This document shows positions 12,235 through 25,596 of a stretch of DNA of 64,000 bases, in pieces. How positions within the stretch are numbered: position 1 is the stretch's first letter; every line of letters begins with the position of its first letter. This DNA comes from Apiospora phragmitis (lineage: Eukaryota; Ascomycota; Sordariomycetes; Amphisphaeriales; Apiosporaceae). The translations under genes were made by a program, and so were the position numbers. The stretch lies in contig JAQQWL010000011.1 in NCBI GenBank assembly GCA_038363925.1, forward strand, positions 6,324,001 to 6,388,000. The letters run 5' to 3'. The notes under the pieces are model-generated. The model was not told where the DNA came from, made no database searches, and worked only from the letters and a program-made list of their open reading frames with translations.

Positions 12235-13711
12235 ATGGCAGATGACAATGCGCCAATGCCTGCGGCTGCACATACTGCAGGTCGTCCATCGCACTCTCCC
12301 GGTAGCGGGCCACCTGGCTATGGCATAAGGCGTGCTGTGACTGTCGACGAGTCCGCTCACTTACGTCGCCGACCGATATTGAACAGTCCTACGGGAGATC
12401 CCTTTAGCGATATCCGGCGGCAAAGCTCGAACTTTTCCGATTTCAGCTTGAACGATGCCAAGGCATACATTTGGTCACAATGTCGAAGACGTATGGGCCT
12501 CAGACAAGGAGAAGAAGCAATCAGCGGAGCGTGCTCGGTATGCTATGATACCGCTCGTTCTGGCCTTGTTGCCTGCCGTGGGCGGCATACTCTTCCAGAA
12601 CGGGAGTGCCTTCCTAACCGATGTCATACTCCTTGGTCTTGCTGCTAATTTTCTACATTGGTCGGTCACGCAGCCTTGGGACTGGTACCATGCTGCGCAG
12701 GAGATACGACTTTTGAAGGATGCAGCCATGGCCGAGCATGTGTTTGAGTCGGACACTGAGGTCGAACCTTCGGTCACGGACTCTGCTACCACGGCTCTGG
12801 AACATGCCCCGGAGGAAGACGAGAAGGACGGGGATGCAGCCGACGGCCAGCCCCCAGACGATCAATTTACGGATGCAGCACAGAAGCAGTGGAAGAAGCG
12901 TCGAGAGTCTGCATCACGAGAACTGTACACCCACGAAGTGCTTGCCTTGACAGGGTGCTTCGTTTTTCCCGTGTTAGGGGCCTTACTATTGCATGCCATT
13001 CGATGCCAATTGACGCGGGGATCAGAGGATCTCGTGTCTAACTATAACCTATGCATCTTCTTAATCGCAGCCGAGGTCCGCCCGGTGAGCCTTCTGATCA
13101 AGCTGCTTCAGAATCGTACCTTACGCATGCAACGACTGGTTGGTACGAACCCTTATCTGGCCAAGAGGCTGCGAGACCAACAGATCGAGAATCTCTACGG
13201 GCGACTGGATGAGCTAGAATCACGTGCAGCAGCAGCAGCTGTGAATGTTTCTTCAGCGAATAGTGTGCGCATTGATGCTTCAGACAACAACCGGGCCGTG
13301 GAAGCCATGGTTGCACGCTGCATGAGGGAAAACACGCAGCCGGAGTTGGATGCCTTGAACCGCGCTGTTCGTCGATACGAAAAGAAGCTGGCGCTCCTTG
13401 CCAATGCAACGGACCGCCGCGTGGAGTGCCTTGAACATAAGATGAACGACGCTATAGCCCTAGCCGCAGTTGCAGCTAAGCACAGTGCTGCCCAGGCGGA
13501 CCTAGGCCACTGGCTAGCGGAAAGAATGGTGGCCATGCTCGCGCTCCCATTACAGACCGCGATAGCCGTTTGTGGGGCGCCTTTCCGGGCGTGGTCAACA
13601 TTGTTCGGACGGAAAAGCCGATCGACTGCTGAAAAGTCTCATAGGATGGGGCGAAGACCTGGATCAGCTAAAGTCAACGGTGATCGCGGATCCAGCAGAC
13701 CTAGAAGATAA
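12235..13711 (+). CDS. conserved fungal multi-pass membrane protein, one apparent frame break
   Basis: I recognise the type (a membrane protein that seems widely conserved in filamentous ascomycetes) but no function. The N-terminus is soluble and ends with RRQSSNFSDFSLNDA. It is followed by hydrophobic segments LVLALLPAVGGILF, LTDVILLGLAANFLHW and EVLALTGCFVFPVLGALLLHA, and a fourth around FLIAAEVRPVSLLIKLL. Next come a short coiled coil (LRDQQIENLYGRLDELESR), a second helical region and a basic C-terminus. Between 12235 and about 12460 the protein reads in one frame and afterwards in the next. One extra base in AAGG at 12460-12463 would join them into about 491 residues, and no intron of sensible length fits. 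ATG 12235 is chosen; 12202 is an in-frame alternative. Another option is a short protein starting at 12455, but that would drop the Ser-rich block that looks conserved. Confidence 0.72.
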
Positions 13712-16700
13712 AAGGGTACTCGTGGGGTCGAGTATGTCACTGTACAGACAGTTTTGCTTTGTGTGAGGCGTAATGGGGATACGGCTTTCAAGAGATATTG
13801 ATACCAGGCAAGAAGCCATCATTACCGGCAGGAAACAAAGATTACGGCGTAGCGGATAGGAGGGATATACGGTATGGCGTCTGCGTTGCTCTTCGATGGA
13901 ATATTCACACGTATGGTATGGTTCCATGTTCACTTTGACGCGGTCAAGACAGCAAAGTGGTTGGCAGATTGTCTTGCAGCCACAGCAGTAACAGTTGGCG
14001 ACTCGGGTAGTAGGGATGGGGAAGTAGGAATAGGATGCTTTATTACCAACGACATTCGTTTCTTTATTAGGTGAAACTCATGCAAACTCATTCTAATTAT
14101 ACAATCTTAGGCCTGACTCGTTTGTTCTACCGGGGGTGTCTGGTGTTACCTATCATCAGCATGCGGGCGGGCCATGGACTCTAAATTCCTTCACATGAAA
14201 TACGGAAGCAGGGAGGACCGCCACCCGGGATCATCCAAGTGAATCTGATATTACGTCTGTTCGTTTTTCTTGGTCTTCTTCTGACTTCTTCTTCTAAGAG
14301 TTTTGCGCCAGCGACACTTACGAGATGGAGATGAAGATGTAGGGATCCACAACAGTTCAGGTACCTCTCCGGTATTTAATTTGCCAAGCATTTTAAGGCG
14401 CGGATCTAATTCCCTCTGGACCCAAGTTGGCAAACGCAGACCCATGATGCGATTCCGGGATGACCATTTCTATTCCAGGTTGCCCCATCCCCATCTAGCC
14501 ATGTAGGAAATTGCATCCCACTACCAGTGGTACTGCCTGTAATAATGTGTTAAGTCCACCCGAAGCCAACCTGTACGAATTCCCATTCGTTTGTGCGGTT
14601 TTTAGGTTCTGGTTTCTTTCTTTCCGTAGTAGCTTTTTGATCCGATTCCGATCCGAATAAGAGGGCCCCCAGGTCCCTGCAACCTTTGCAAGCCAGCGGT
14701 TTTAGACTGGTGGGGTTGAGATGGAACGAATCTGTGCGTCGTCTGTCACGCTCTCTCTCCCTTGCTTCTCATATCCATCCTCACCTGCCCAGAACTGCCT
14801 GCCTGCCCACGGCCCGACAAGAAGAAAAGGAGAAGCAGGCAGGGCTGTGTGCCGTCTGATCATCAGAGACCGTGAGAGGTGGTCCAGCAGTTGGTTGTCT
14901 TCGCAAGCTGCCTCGTCCGAAGCCAGTCCAAGTTCAGCCCCGACGTGCGCATTGTAGATCTCTAGCTCAATTGCTGCAATCGCTAAATATATTGGCTAGG
15001 TTATGGATGCGCTGCGTCGACCCGCTGCCGTAACGCCCGAGAAATACGCACTATTGGTGTGACAGGATTCTGACGATTCCCCTCTCTCACCCATTCTTTG
15101 CTCACTGCAGGTGATCCCGAGGGTGCCCATCTGCAGAGGCGAGCTCTTTCTGTCAAAGTGACATTCGACGATAGCCATCTGATGAGCCAATCGCGGAGTA
15201 GCGGGGCGCCGGCTTGATGGCCTAGGTAGGCCAACCCCTGGCTTGACCTCTGCACTTGGATGGAGCTGCAATTTCATTTCCAGAATCTTGACGCCAGAGT
15301 AGAGTCTAGAGTTCTAGCCAGAGCTTTCTCATAGCAAAACTGTGACGTTGATAGTGTCGACAATAAAAGTCTTGACAATCGAATGGCGAATCCATTGGCG
15401 TGGTGGGATATACTTTGCCGAGGCGTGGTCGGCCCAAGGAAAAGGAAACGGAAACGGAAACGGAAACGGAAACGGCCAGCGCTTTGTTATTCTGCCATAG
15501 GTTGGCGACGTCCATCATGGAACGCCCAACCGTCAAGAGCGTGTGTGCTGGCAAGCCTCAAACTGCAATGCAACGCCTCAGACGGAAAGCAATACAAAGT
15601 ATATCCGCCGCCGCCTTGGGGCAGCTAGTGGCCAGACTGCTGTTCGCTCGACGCGTCCGAACATGGGTTGGTCAATAGGATGTTTGATTGTGTTTGCTGT
15701 CGATACAGGCATCCTGCATAACCTACATACAGTCCTACAGCCATACACATGTGAGTTAGGCATCTTTGCCAGGGTCCCGCTACGGGTGACATGACACGAC
15801 ACGACACGGCACCTAACCTACATATGTACGCCAATTCGTCGTGGTGCCATCAAAGACATTTTTACTATCACCAGCCCCTCTAGATGGTAGCTGGTCACAC
15901 TTTTCTTCTGTTGCCAAAGCAAGTCACCACGCAGATCCCTTCTGGAAATTCTCAACCATCGGGATGCAGCCACAAGGTAAAGACCGCTGCCTATGGGGAC
16001 TCGCTACAGCTGAAGATAGATGTGCTACTGTGTCGTCACGACAGGACACATCCCTCCGCCATGGCCAAGTTCGCCATTCCCTCCAGAACTCTATACCTTG
16101 CCCACTTTATACGTGCAACGGGGGGTTTTGAAAAGCTTCATAGCCCACAGTGCCCGCTAGCCGGCAGCGTTTGCACATGGAAGGGGGGGCTGTGACGTTT
16201 GGCGCCAGGTACCACGGGGATGGGATGGGGGCGCATAGGGGGCTACGCACTAACAAAGTGCGATGGCTTCTCTAAGCCTGCCCCGAAGCGGACCCAGACT
16301 TCAACCCTGGTAAGAAAGCAAATTTGGGTCACGCCTCTTCTCGAATCGTCGCGCCTCTGATCGGTCACTACCAATCTCCCACAGGTGGGCGAGGGCAACA
16401 GCCGCCTCTGATCGGGTGTTTCTGGTTGTCAGCCATTGCTCGGCATGGCCAGCCCTTCCCAAGTGGAGTAACGATATACTACTTGCCGAGATGAGCAGCA
16501 TCGCATGCATGGTACGGTACTTACATGATAGTCCAACCCACGATTGGATTGCGACCCGGGTAGGTTGCTGCTGCTGAATTTTTCCTTCCTCTTCTTTTCG
16601 ACTGTGAATGACACCAACTGCTCCCATACTCTCGTCATCTTTCCGTCTTCACGTCGTTTGCATGAAAGATAGCCCCCACTGCCCTGTCCTGACGGCCCAT

Positions 16701-17112
16701 GCGTGATATTGGACCTGGCTATAACCTGTTTGATCTACCTTGTGGCACCTCCACACCAAAGGCTCTTCCCGGGCTGTCCTCCGGCTCATGTCGTGAACAC
16801 TGCCCAGTAACAACATCCTTGTCACAAGTTTTCCTTGCCCACCTCGACCCGGTCTGACGGATCCAAGACCCTCCACCCGTGCTTCTTAAGAGCCCGTTGC
16901 CGGAGCTTCCAGACCTACACGGGTCTGCTCTGGAAGTCTCAGAGGCTTGTCAGGTTATTCGCGTCGAACTTTCCTTCCAATGATGCCTTGTGACAGCTCT
17001 TGAACGTCGACAAACGGGTTACAAGAGGAGACAACGTGGTGTGTTGGGAGACCTAGGCCTGGAAGACCTTACCACAGCTACGCTTGCCTGTTCGAAGCAA
17101 GAGGTTGCCACA
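13712..17112. other. 3.4-kb intergenic region with a hexanucleotide repeat
   Basis: No convincing gene is seen. A perfect (GGAAAC)n run of about five units lies at 15444-15474. The frames in the region are short, overlap on both strands and lack domain-like sequence. The right end holds the promoter of the DUF4203 gene. Confidence 0.5.
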
Positions 17113-20100
17113 ATGTTGTCCGGGAATATACGATCATGGGTGGTGGTGTGTTTGGCTGTGATGTCCAACACAGTGGCGGTTCAAGCGTTGGGTCCCCTTC
17201 GAAGACAGGACACTACAGCTGTGGCCACGACAGGGCCGCCTGGGGGAGAGACGCCTACAAGCACTGCAGCACCAGTGGTCTCGGAAACGGCGAAGACCTC
17301 ACCAGTCAGCGCGACCCGGACCTCAGACGCCCCAAGCACTACGGTGGTGCCATCTCCAACAGCCGCCCCCTCGGCGCTGAATGGCAACAACACGCCAAGC
17401 AACACGACAGTGTCTAATGGTAAGCTAGTGAGCCCCCCAACTTTGCTCCCTGCGGTGAAGACTCTGACAAATGCGCTGCAGCCACGGTGCCTGAGGGCGA
17501 ACTTCCTTTGACCCCCGTCGTTACACCAGGATGGGGCGTTGCCGGTGCTATCCTCATTGTGACAGGCGCCGTATACACCTTGATTGGCATCAAGAACACT
17601 TGGCTGCATGTGTTCGGCTCGGTGGCCTACTTATCGAGTCTGTGTACTACGGTTCTGATTATTTATGTCATGGTCTTGCCAGTCTCCAACGCGATACAAG
17701 GCGCTTACGTGGTGGCGGTTGTATGCACTGGAGTATTACTTGGCGGTGGATCGACCGTCTTCAGAGATCTGACGGAAAGTTTGGGCTGCTTGCTCGGCGG
17801 TTTCTGCTTCAGTATGTGGTTGCTATCACTCCATGATGGCGGTCTGCTGCAGGATAATACCAGCGGCAAGGTCGTCTTCATTATTGTCTTTACGCTGGCA
17901 GGCTTTGCGATGTATTTCAGCCAATACACCAGAGCGTATAGTTTAATGGCCCTGATGTCATTTACTGGCGCCACTGTGATGGTCCTGGGCATTGACTGCT
18001 TTAGTCGAGCAGGACTAAAGGAATTTTGGGCATGGATCTGGGATCTCAACTCCAGTCTATTTCCTCTGGGAGCAACTACCTACCCAATTACCAGAGGAAT
18101 GCGCGTTGAGCTTGCTCTCACTGTGATATTCTGCGCTATTGGAATAATATCACAGCTGCGCCTCTGGAAAGTCATACAGGAGCGGCGGGCCAAGCGAGCT
18201 GCAGACCGTGCGGAAGCTCGCAGGCAGATGGATGAGGAAGAAGCAAATCTTGGTCGTCAGGTGGAGGCCGAGAACGCTCGCGAGAGAAGGGAATGGGAAG
18301 CTACCTATGGCCAGAGGAATACGAAGAGCCCCAGCATCTCGCAAGATTCCGGTGTTGGTGACGTGGGCGAGAAGCCCGGCCGAATCGACGACTCGATTAA
18401 TAAGGAGGTACCAGGTGAGACTGTCATCGAACTAGCCGAACTACCGGAATCCCTCTCCGGCACCTCCGCCAAAACCCGCCGCAGCTGGACTCGTTACAAA
18501 GGAGCAGAACAGCGTTACGATACAGGTGGCACAAGACGAATCTCCCGCCAGCGACGATAGCTTGCCGGCAATGCCTGAACCGGCTCAACTCCACGGCGAA
18601 AAAGAGAACAACGAATCTGCTCGGCCCGTTTCACAAATATCAGCCGTCAGCGAGAAAGCAGCTGCGAGAACAGCTGCACCAGAAATTATTTCCTCTTCCA
18701 TTTCAGATTCCAGAGCATGCGGACCCAGACAGTGGCGATGAAGATGATCGATCCTCGTTTGCCACGTTTGCCGATGAAGACCGGTCTGTCACTTTCAGTA
18801 AAAGAGATTCCCGGGGTTCCTTAGGCAACCGCTTGTCGGTCGAGTCAGGAAATCTCCTTCGGAAACTATCTCACCGGTCAATCAGATCGTCACTTTCCAA
18901 GAGAAAATCAGGGGCTCTATCATCCTCTCCCTTGTCACCGACTGGTGGCGAGAGCCAAGAAGATCTCGTCGCCGAATCGCCGGATGCTGGGGAAGATGGT
19001 AGCGGGTCAGTCATCGCAACGGTTGATGCGATGAGCGTCGATGGCGAGAAGGTTAAAGAGGACGAGGACGAGGACGATCGAATGACCGTCAGAGGATCAA
19101 ATTTGTTACCGTCCATCGAAATAAGCAATGGCTCACTCGACGCCCCGCCAACTATTGCCAGAAAACCCGCACTCCGCAAGGTCGATAGCATGAAGAAATC
19201 TCTGCGGCCGGAGTCTACAGCCGAGACTGTTGCAACCGATATCTTGAACCCCTCGGTCATGGACGAAACAGTTGGTGCTAGGACAGCTCGAAACAGCGCT
19301 GTTGAATCTGCACCTGGAAACGACAAGCCTAAGGATCTTTCCGCAGAAAGCCAGGATGCAATGACCACTCCAAAAAGAGTGTCCTCGGCCGCACCTTCGA
19401 CAGACTCTACGCCTAATAGTTTGACAAAAGATCGCTTGCCGTCCAGCCTCTCGCGCGTTGCTAAATCTTATCGAACCAACGAGTGGGCAAAGCATCTGGC
19501 CCTTGCAGATGCTCCCGAGCCGGATGAGCTGAAAGCCGATGCGCTGTCAGACCCAGTCCAGGCCGCAGTTGGCGAAGAAGCTGCCGCCCCTGTAGATGTT
19601 CAGGGCTTGCAGCAGACTGCCGTGACTGCGGCCCTGCCCCCTGCGGTGGTGTTGGTGCCTAATGCCCCTTCAGAGCCCGACCCTGTGTCACGATCCAACT
19701 CCCGGGTTTCGGTTAATTCCACCATGACAGCTTCGCAAGACCCAACTCTCCGCCCAAGCCATAGCTTCAAGAGGACGTCGTTTAATCGGGCGCACCGTAT
19801 ATCGACTGATGGGGTCATGAGACAGCCCATCCCAGAGGAGGAAACTGGTGGCGAGCTTCGAGCAAGCCCACAGTCGACATCGCCCGTGGGATCAGCCAGA
19901 ATTTCGCCTGTGTCCTCCAGGCGAGTGTCAATGGAGCAAACGGGCGACGCTCGGCCGCCTGTACCTGGTGTTGTTTCTTATTCCAGCCCTCAAACGCTGC
20001 TTGGGATACGTGAGGTGCTTCTCCGAAGCAGGTCTCAGGTCGACATGGTGCCAGAAAACTCAGGATACCCTGCTCAGCCCCCCAGTGACGCTGGATCGGT

Positions 20101-20719
20101 CCGTCAACTACCAGTACAAGATGCCGACGATCTTCCGTTGAGCCAAAGGAAACAGCTCATGCGCCAGCAAAGCTTGCAATACACAGCCTCTCCGATAGAG
20201 GCAAAACAGAACCTAATGCAACCTCCGGTACGAGGGGCATCGCGCTTATCGTCCGCTCCAGCTGAGGCGGTGCCGTTCGATTCACACCAACCCCAGAGGT
20301 ACTCGACCTTGCCGTCGCAAGCGGCACGGGAAGTCCAAATGCAAAACTTCCGGCAATCTGTGGCGCAAGATCTCCGGGCGGGCACGCCGATAATCCCCTC
20401 CGGCACGAACGGGAGCCAGACCCTCTTGGGCTCGGCCGCTCAGAACCCGCTCGCCCTGGACGCGGGCATCTTGAATCGCGATGGCGCAGCTCGGCAGAGC
20501 ATCGAGCAGGGACGCTTCAAGCTCCTGTCCCAAAAGGAGCAAGAGACGCAGCGCAAACAGCTGTCGCTCTGGGAGAAGGAGCACGCGGACCGCCTCTTTG
20601 AAGAGCGCATGCGCCGTGGCGACTTGATGGACGCTCACCGGGACGCTCTCCGAAGGATGCAGAGCTCGGTGAGGGATTCTGAGACGCTCCGGGAGAGAAA
20701 CAGAAAGAGAGATGAGTAG
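17113..20719 (+). CDS. DUF4203-type multi-pass membrane protein with long charged tail
   Basis: The protein starts with a signal peptide (MLSGNIRSWVVVCLAVMSN...) and a Ser/Thr-rich linker. It then has about seven hydrophobic segments typical of DUF4203/TMEM198-like proteins (from VTPGWGVAGAILIVTGAVY to LALTVIFCAIGIISQL). A coiled-coil stretch rich in Arg/Glu/Ala follows, then a long disordered Ser-rich tail ending RDALRRMQSSVRDSETL. Introns are 17420-17481 and probably 18415-18484 (GTGAGA...CGCAG; joins KEVPA to GLVTKE). At 18689-18691 a TTT run seems to carry one base too many: removing it gives PEIIPLPFQIPEHADPD and joins the rest in frame, for about 1157 residues. The function is unknown; the signal peptide and Thr-rich ectodomain suggest a plasma-membrane or vacuolar location. 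Domain assignment is good and the third exon's frame is inferred. Confidence 0.8.
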
Positions 20720-22970
20720 ATGAGTAGATGAGTTTGACGAGCTGCGAGGAGCTTTGGCCGACGATGTACACGACATGAACTGATGCATTATCTTTCGTTG
20801 GACGGGTTGTTATTATTATTATCACACCTCTTTCTTCCATTTACTTTATTACTACGGATGGCTCTTGGCTAGAGACAGTTTGGGGAGAACATTCAGAGAT
20901 ACCCTTCTTTCTTCACTTCCTTTTATTATCGTTACCCTTGTCCTCCAAGACTCGAAGGTGCTTGGGACCTGCTTCTCGCGTTCCCTACCATTACTATTAG
21001 ACCTTACTCCCACGGTCACCACCTCATCGCCTCGCCCTTGAAGTTTTCTCTAGATACAGATGATGCCCATTGGGGCCTCCTAGAGCCGATTTGCATATCG
21101 ATTACTCCTTTTATTTCTCTCTTTTGACAAATTTTCTTCACACTTTTACATAATGGGCAATGGCGCACAGATGCCAGACATGATCTTTGGCATCATCATG
21201 GAGTTGTGATTGATCACACAGGGAAACAAAATCTGGAATTCGTTGATTTCCGTACGTTCAATGGCTGTTACTGACTCAATGGATTCTTTACACATGTACC
21301 TAGATGGGTTCCCGGGATAGGTTTCCGTAGTAGTACGAGGGGCATGATGACTTGATGTGTCCTGGGGGGTATGTAGGAAAATGCTACAATGAACAAAGCG
21401 ATGCAAGCAAACTTTCAATATCGGCGGTCAAATTCGTCTTTATTTTCATGGTCCCAGATGTGCCAAGATCTTTTGAACTCTTGAATCTTGATGTGACTGG
21501 GAGATTCTGTTTCTGATTGTATAGTAAATTAGAAATAAAAGCCTCTCCTTTGCTCGTAGGAGTTCTGAGGTTGTGTTGTGATATCCACCCACCGACTTCA
21601 TTTAGGCATCATTGCCCCCAGCAGGGACGTTGACGAAATTTCACCACCAAAACAGCTATCCAGCCTTCAACCAGCCCAGTCGTCAACAGATACAATAAAG
21701 GCCAGGAGGAAAATACGATCATTACTTTTGTAGGTGCTTATTCAAGTGTTATGCGAGGGTTGGCATCATTGAACTAACTGCATGGCTTTCATGGCCCAAA
21801 CCAACCGTGCTGAGTCATATACTTACTGTATGTAGTGCATCCATTGATACATGATGGCCAACCAAGGTGCCAACCGCCCACTTACTTACTGTACATGCAT
21901 TTGATTGCTAGAAGACACCTACATCATTTTATGCTACCTAATGTACATGTGAGTACCTACTTAAACAACCACGAGTCAATAGATTACAATGGAACGTACA
22001 TCTGAGATGCACACCTCAACATCAAAAGCTGCTCATCAAGCAATTGATGGAGCTTATTAGGCAAGGAGTCATGCCGAATTTGAGGTAGGTAGATGTCCCC
22101 ACCAATGGACCCTGGAATTTGCTCGAGGGCTGGCCATTCAATGAGCGAATCCCCCGCAAAGTAGGCATCAGCACACTAAAAATGGAATGGGCTTCTGCTC
22201 AAGTGCTTTAAGGTAAGTGGCACAGCTTTCCACAGGGATCATTCAATGTTCATGGCCTGGCCACTGACCCGCAAACCTGCCATAGCTGCCTTTTACAACC
22301 TGCTCGTCACTACCACTACCTGATTTGCGCTGAAGCCGTGTGATGACTGCCTAGACCGGCTCCCAAGGTAACCACTCCCTAGGGAATTTGATCGCTGCTG
22401 TGACCCCAACCCACAGTTGACAACAAAAAGCCGGTCATCTCCAGTCTGACATTGATCTTCTTTGTTTGATCGTACATACCTGCATAACATACCTCACCTT
22501 TTTTCCTTGTTTCATTCAGCTGCAACAACCCTCTACCCTAGTTGCCTACCTGCGTTGAAAGGAAAGGAAAAAATCAGAAGGTGATTGACGGTTGTTAGAA
22601 GGTGTAAGTTCAAGCCGACCCATTGTGACCCAAAACACAGCCCATAGTGCACCTGCACAACAACACCTTTCTCCGTTTCCCAAGGAAGACTGACAGCTTC
22701 CTCCCGCTGACATATTTATTGCCCACCCCACCCCATCCTACTACATTCACTTCTCACATCAAATCACAACCACCCACCCACATACCCAACTACTGCTTCA
22801 CTTCTGACAGCATCCCAATAAATCCAGAACGAACACACTTCTCTGCGACTACTCTTTACCAACAAACATCAGCATTCGGCCATTGGTACAGCATCACCAA
22901 CTGTCTATTACAACCGCAACGCAGAACGATACTCCGCAATCGTACATTTACACACAAGACCACCATCAAA
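20720..22970. other. intergenic, no gene seen
   Basis: This stretch spans the 3' end of the DUF4203 gene and the SKP1 promoter. The last 200 bases are rich in CA and CCA and probably form the SKP1 5' leader. Nothing else is recognisable. Confidence 0.5.
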
Positions 22971-23585
22971 ATGGCTGCTACCGAAGCTACCACTATCCGC
23001 CTCCAGTCCAACGACAACCACGTCATCGACGTGGACAAGGCTGTTGCTGAGCGCTCTCTGTTGATCAAGAACATGCTGGAAGATCTTGGCGATGCTGCTG
23101 TTTCTGAGACTATTCCCATCCCCAACGTAAGTAACTGCCCAATCCTGCATTTGAATCATTTCCTTTGGTCTGCATCTTGAATGCCCTTGTTGCTTCTTCT
23201 AATATTGAAACCCTACTAACATGATCTCTATCTGTAGGTGACCGAGCCTGTACTGCGCAAGGTCATCGAATGGTGTGAGCATCACCGTGGCGACCCCCCG
23301 GCCACCAACGAGGAAGAATCTGATACTCGCAAGCGCACTACCGAGATCGAGGAGTGGGACCAGAAGTTCATGCAAGTCGATCAAGAGATGCTCTTTGAGA
23401 TCATCTTAGCGTCCAACTACCTCGACATCAAGCCCCTCCTTGACGTCGGCTGCAAGACCGTTGCCAACATGATCAAGGGCAAGTCCCCAGAGGAGATCCG
23501 AAAGACGTTCAACATTACGAACGATTTCACCCCCGAGGAGGAGGAACAGATACGTCGTGAGAACGAGTGGGCCGAAGACCGCTAA
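22971..23585 (+). CDS. skp1: SKP1, SCF ubiquitin ligase adaptor
   Basis: SKP1 links F-box proteins to cullin-1 in SCF ubiquitin ligases and also acts at kinetochores. Two exons, 22971-23126 and 23238-23585, flank a 111-bp intron (GTAAGT...TGTAG) and encode 167 residues, the usual length. The N-terminal BTB/POZ-like fold reads [21 protein letters not shown]. The C-terminal F-box-binding helices include [19 protein letters not shown] and [17 protein letters not shown], ending in the near-invariant NEWAEDR. The frame is intact. The start is the first ATG after a long A/C-rich leader and fits the family N-terminus. Confidence 0.96.
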
Positions 23586-25596
23586 GCGTCTCACCGCATT
23601 CACAGGCATGCATGCTCGGCGTTCTCTTCCTTGTTCTGCTCTTGACGACTTTGATGATCGAGGCACGGTGACGATACGGTATGGTTCTCTGGGTACAAGG
23701 CCATTTACGTTGAGAGTATCGAAAATTACTCGGAAGCGGTGATGGGATGGACTGCCTCGCACTTGGTGCTTGGCCTCCGTGCCCAGTCAATACTTGGGTT
23801 CCCCTGATTACGTCCCCCAAACAATAGCTGCTTATGATGACCTGATGGTAGAGTTCCATAGTAATAGAAACTTACAGTGAAATCGCCATGTGCATTTGTC
23901 TTGTGCAAAACTTGTTAATTATTTGCTATCCGCAGAGAGGGTTCTCACCTCGTTGTTTGTCTTGTCTTTTGTCTTGATATCAAACTCGAAGGCCATGCCG
24001 GTAGCGAGGGCGAGGAGGGTAGTGGCGTTTGACGGTGAAACTATGCTCTGGCACTGCAAGTGTAGGTAAGAGGGCTACCGTAGGTTATATTTGATCTGGA
24101 TGTAGGGTGGCGATATAATACGCGGAGTCAGCAGCAGCTGGATGGAGCCGCAGGAGACATCTTCACGTCGTCGACCCCTTCATCTGAGAGTTCTAACCGT
24201 TTACATTAGCGGCGCAAGTCAGACTGCAAATGGCCGAGAGGAAGGAGGTGTAATATGATCGGCGACCTCAATAACGCAGGTCCGGGCCCTGCCGGCTTCC
24301 GTCCCTGACTGGCTGGGACAAGATGGGAGGGCATTTGGACCACTTCGTGTGACAGAAAGCCCACCTCTCATGTCACGTTTATAAACGCTTTGAAGGCTAG
24401 AGGTTTCAAATGGCAGTATCAGAGCAAATGACAAAAGCTTCCATGGGTTGATATGTTATGTATAACACTGGCCGCGTAATACACGCCATCGAGCCTTATT
24501 TGTTCCGGGAGCAGAGCAAAGAGGAAACGTCAGGGCAAGCATTTGATCTTTCAGACTTCAAATCCATTTGCATTATCTATTACCTGCCTGCATTCCACTG
24601 CCTTCTTGGGCATACATCCCGACACTCTCTCCCTCAGTCGAAACTGCAGCACAGCTTCATTGTTCAAGCTTGGGCGCAACAAAGTTAACCCCCTTCCCCT
24701 TCCCCTTCCCCTTCCCCTCCCCCCTCCCGCGCCTGACCAGCTGCCCTGCTCTGTACTTAAAAGGCCGGGTCCTGGCTGCGCGTGTGTATGTACCTGCTTA
24801 ACTGAAGTGTGACATATACCTAACCTACCATTCCCGTTGGATTCCCATTGGAGTGAGCGGCCTTTGTTCCAACCAGACCCAGTCGATGTACTGCTCGAGT
24901 ATTGATTGATTGATTTGGGCCTTTGTTTCGAGAGGAAAAGCCCCCGACTCGCTCAGGCGCTTCCCGACCGACTTACAAGCCGCCCCTCCCAGCTCCTGAA
25001 AGGCCCCCACTATGAACGGTGGGAAAGCTCGCACAGGCGCCGGCTTTCTTGGACATTACTGGCCTAGCCAACCATTGAAAGCCCACCCAGCACCCGCGTC
25101 TGTGGATGTGTGTGTTACAGCAGGGAAAAAGGAAGCAATCATCTGCCATCATCGACAACCACAACAACAACATCAACGGCTCTCTCTATTGCCACTCCTC
25201 AAGATCGGGCAGCTGCTTCTCACACCGGACATTCCTCATATCGCCGCTTGACCCAGTCCTTTTGGGCTGTTGGTACTGCTTCCCTTCCTACTTTGCCCGC
25301 AACTCGACTTTAGTCCCGCGGGGTAACATCGTTCGTTCGCCTTAGGTAGGAGACAATTCCCTATCGCGCCCAACGTGCCGCCTAATCGAAGCGCTCCCAC
25401 CCCCCTAGCCTATTAAGAGAACAGACTCAGGCTGGCCATCTGCCGCCCATCGCTCTAGTCTTGCTCTCGAAAATAGCTGCAGGATCGCGGAAAGGCATTA
25501 AGGGCTTTTCTGCCGCAGATCCCACGCTTTGCCCATCTTCTGGTCTGGACACACTATCCGAATTACCCTCTACCGTCCGTCGCTACTCCGCCCGAC
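23586..25596. other. intergenic, with a pyrimidine repeat
   Basis: No gene is seen. A (CCCCTT)n tract at about 24689-24718 and other CT-rich runs precede the kinase gene, as is common in fungal promoters and leaders. Confidence 0.5.

Noticed and set aside
18435..18485. Frameshift near 18450 in the DUF4203 gene
   Set aside because: A 70-bp intron at 18415-18484 with good borders explains the frame change without an indel.
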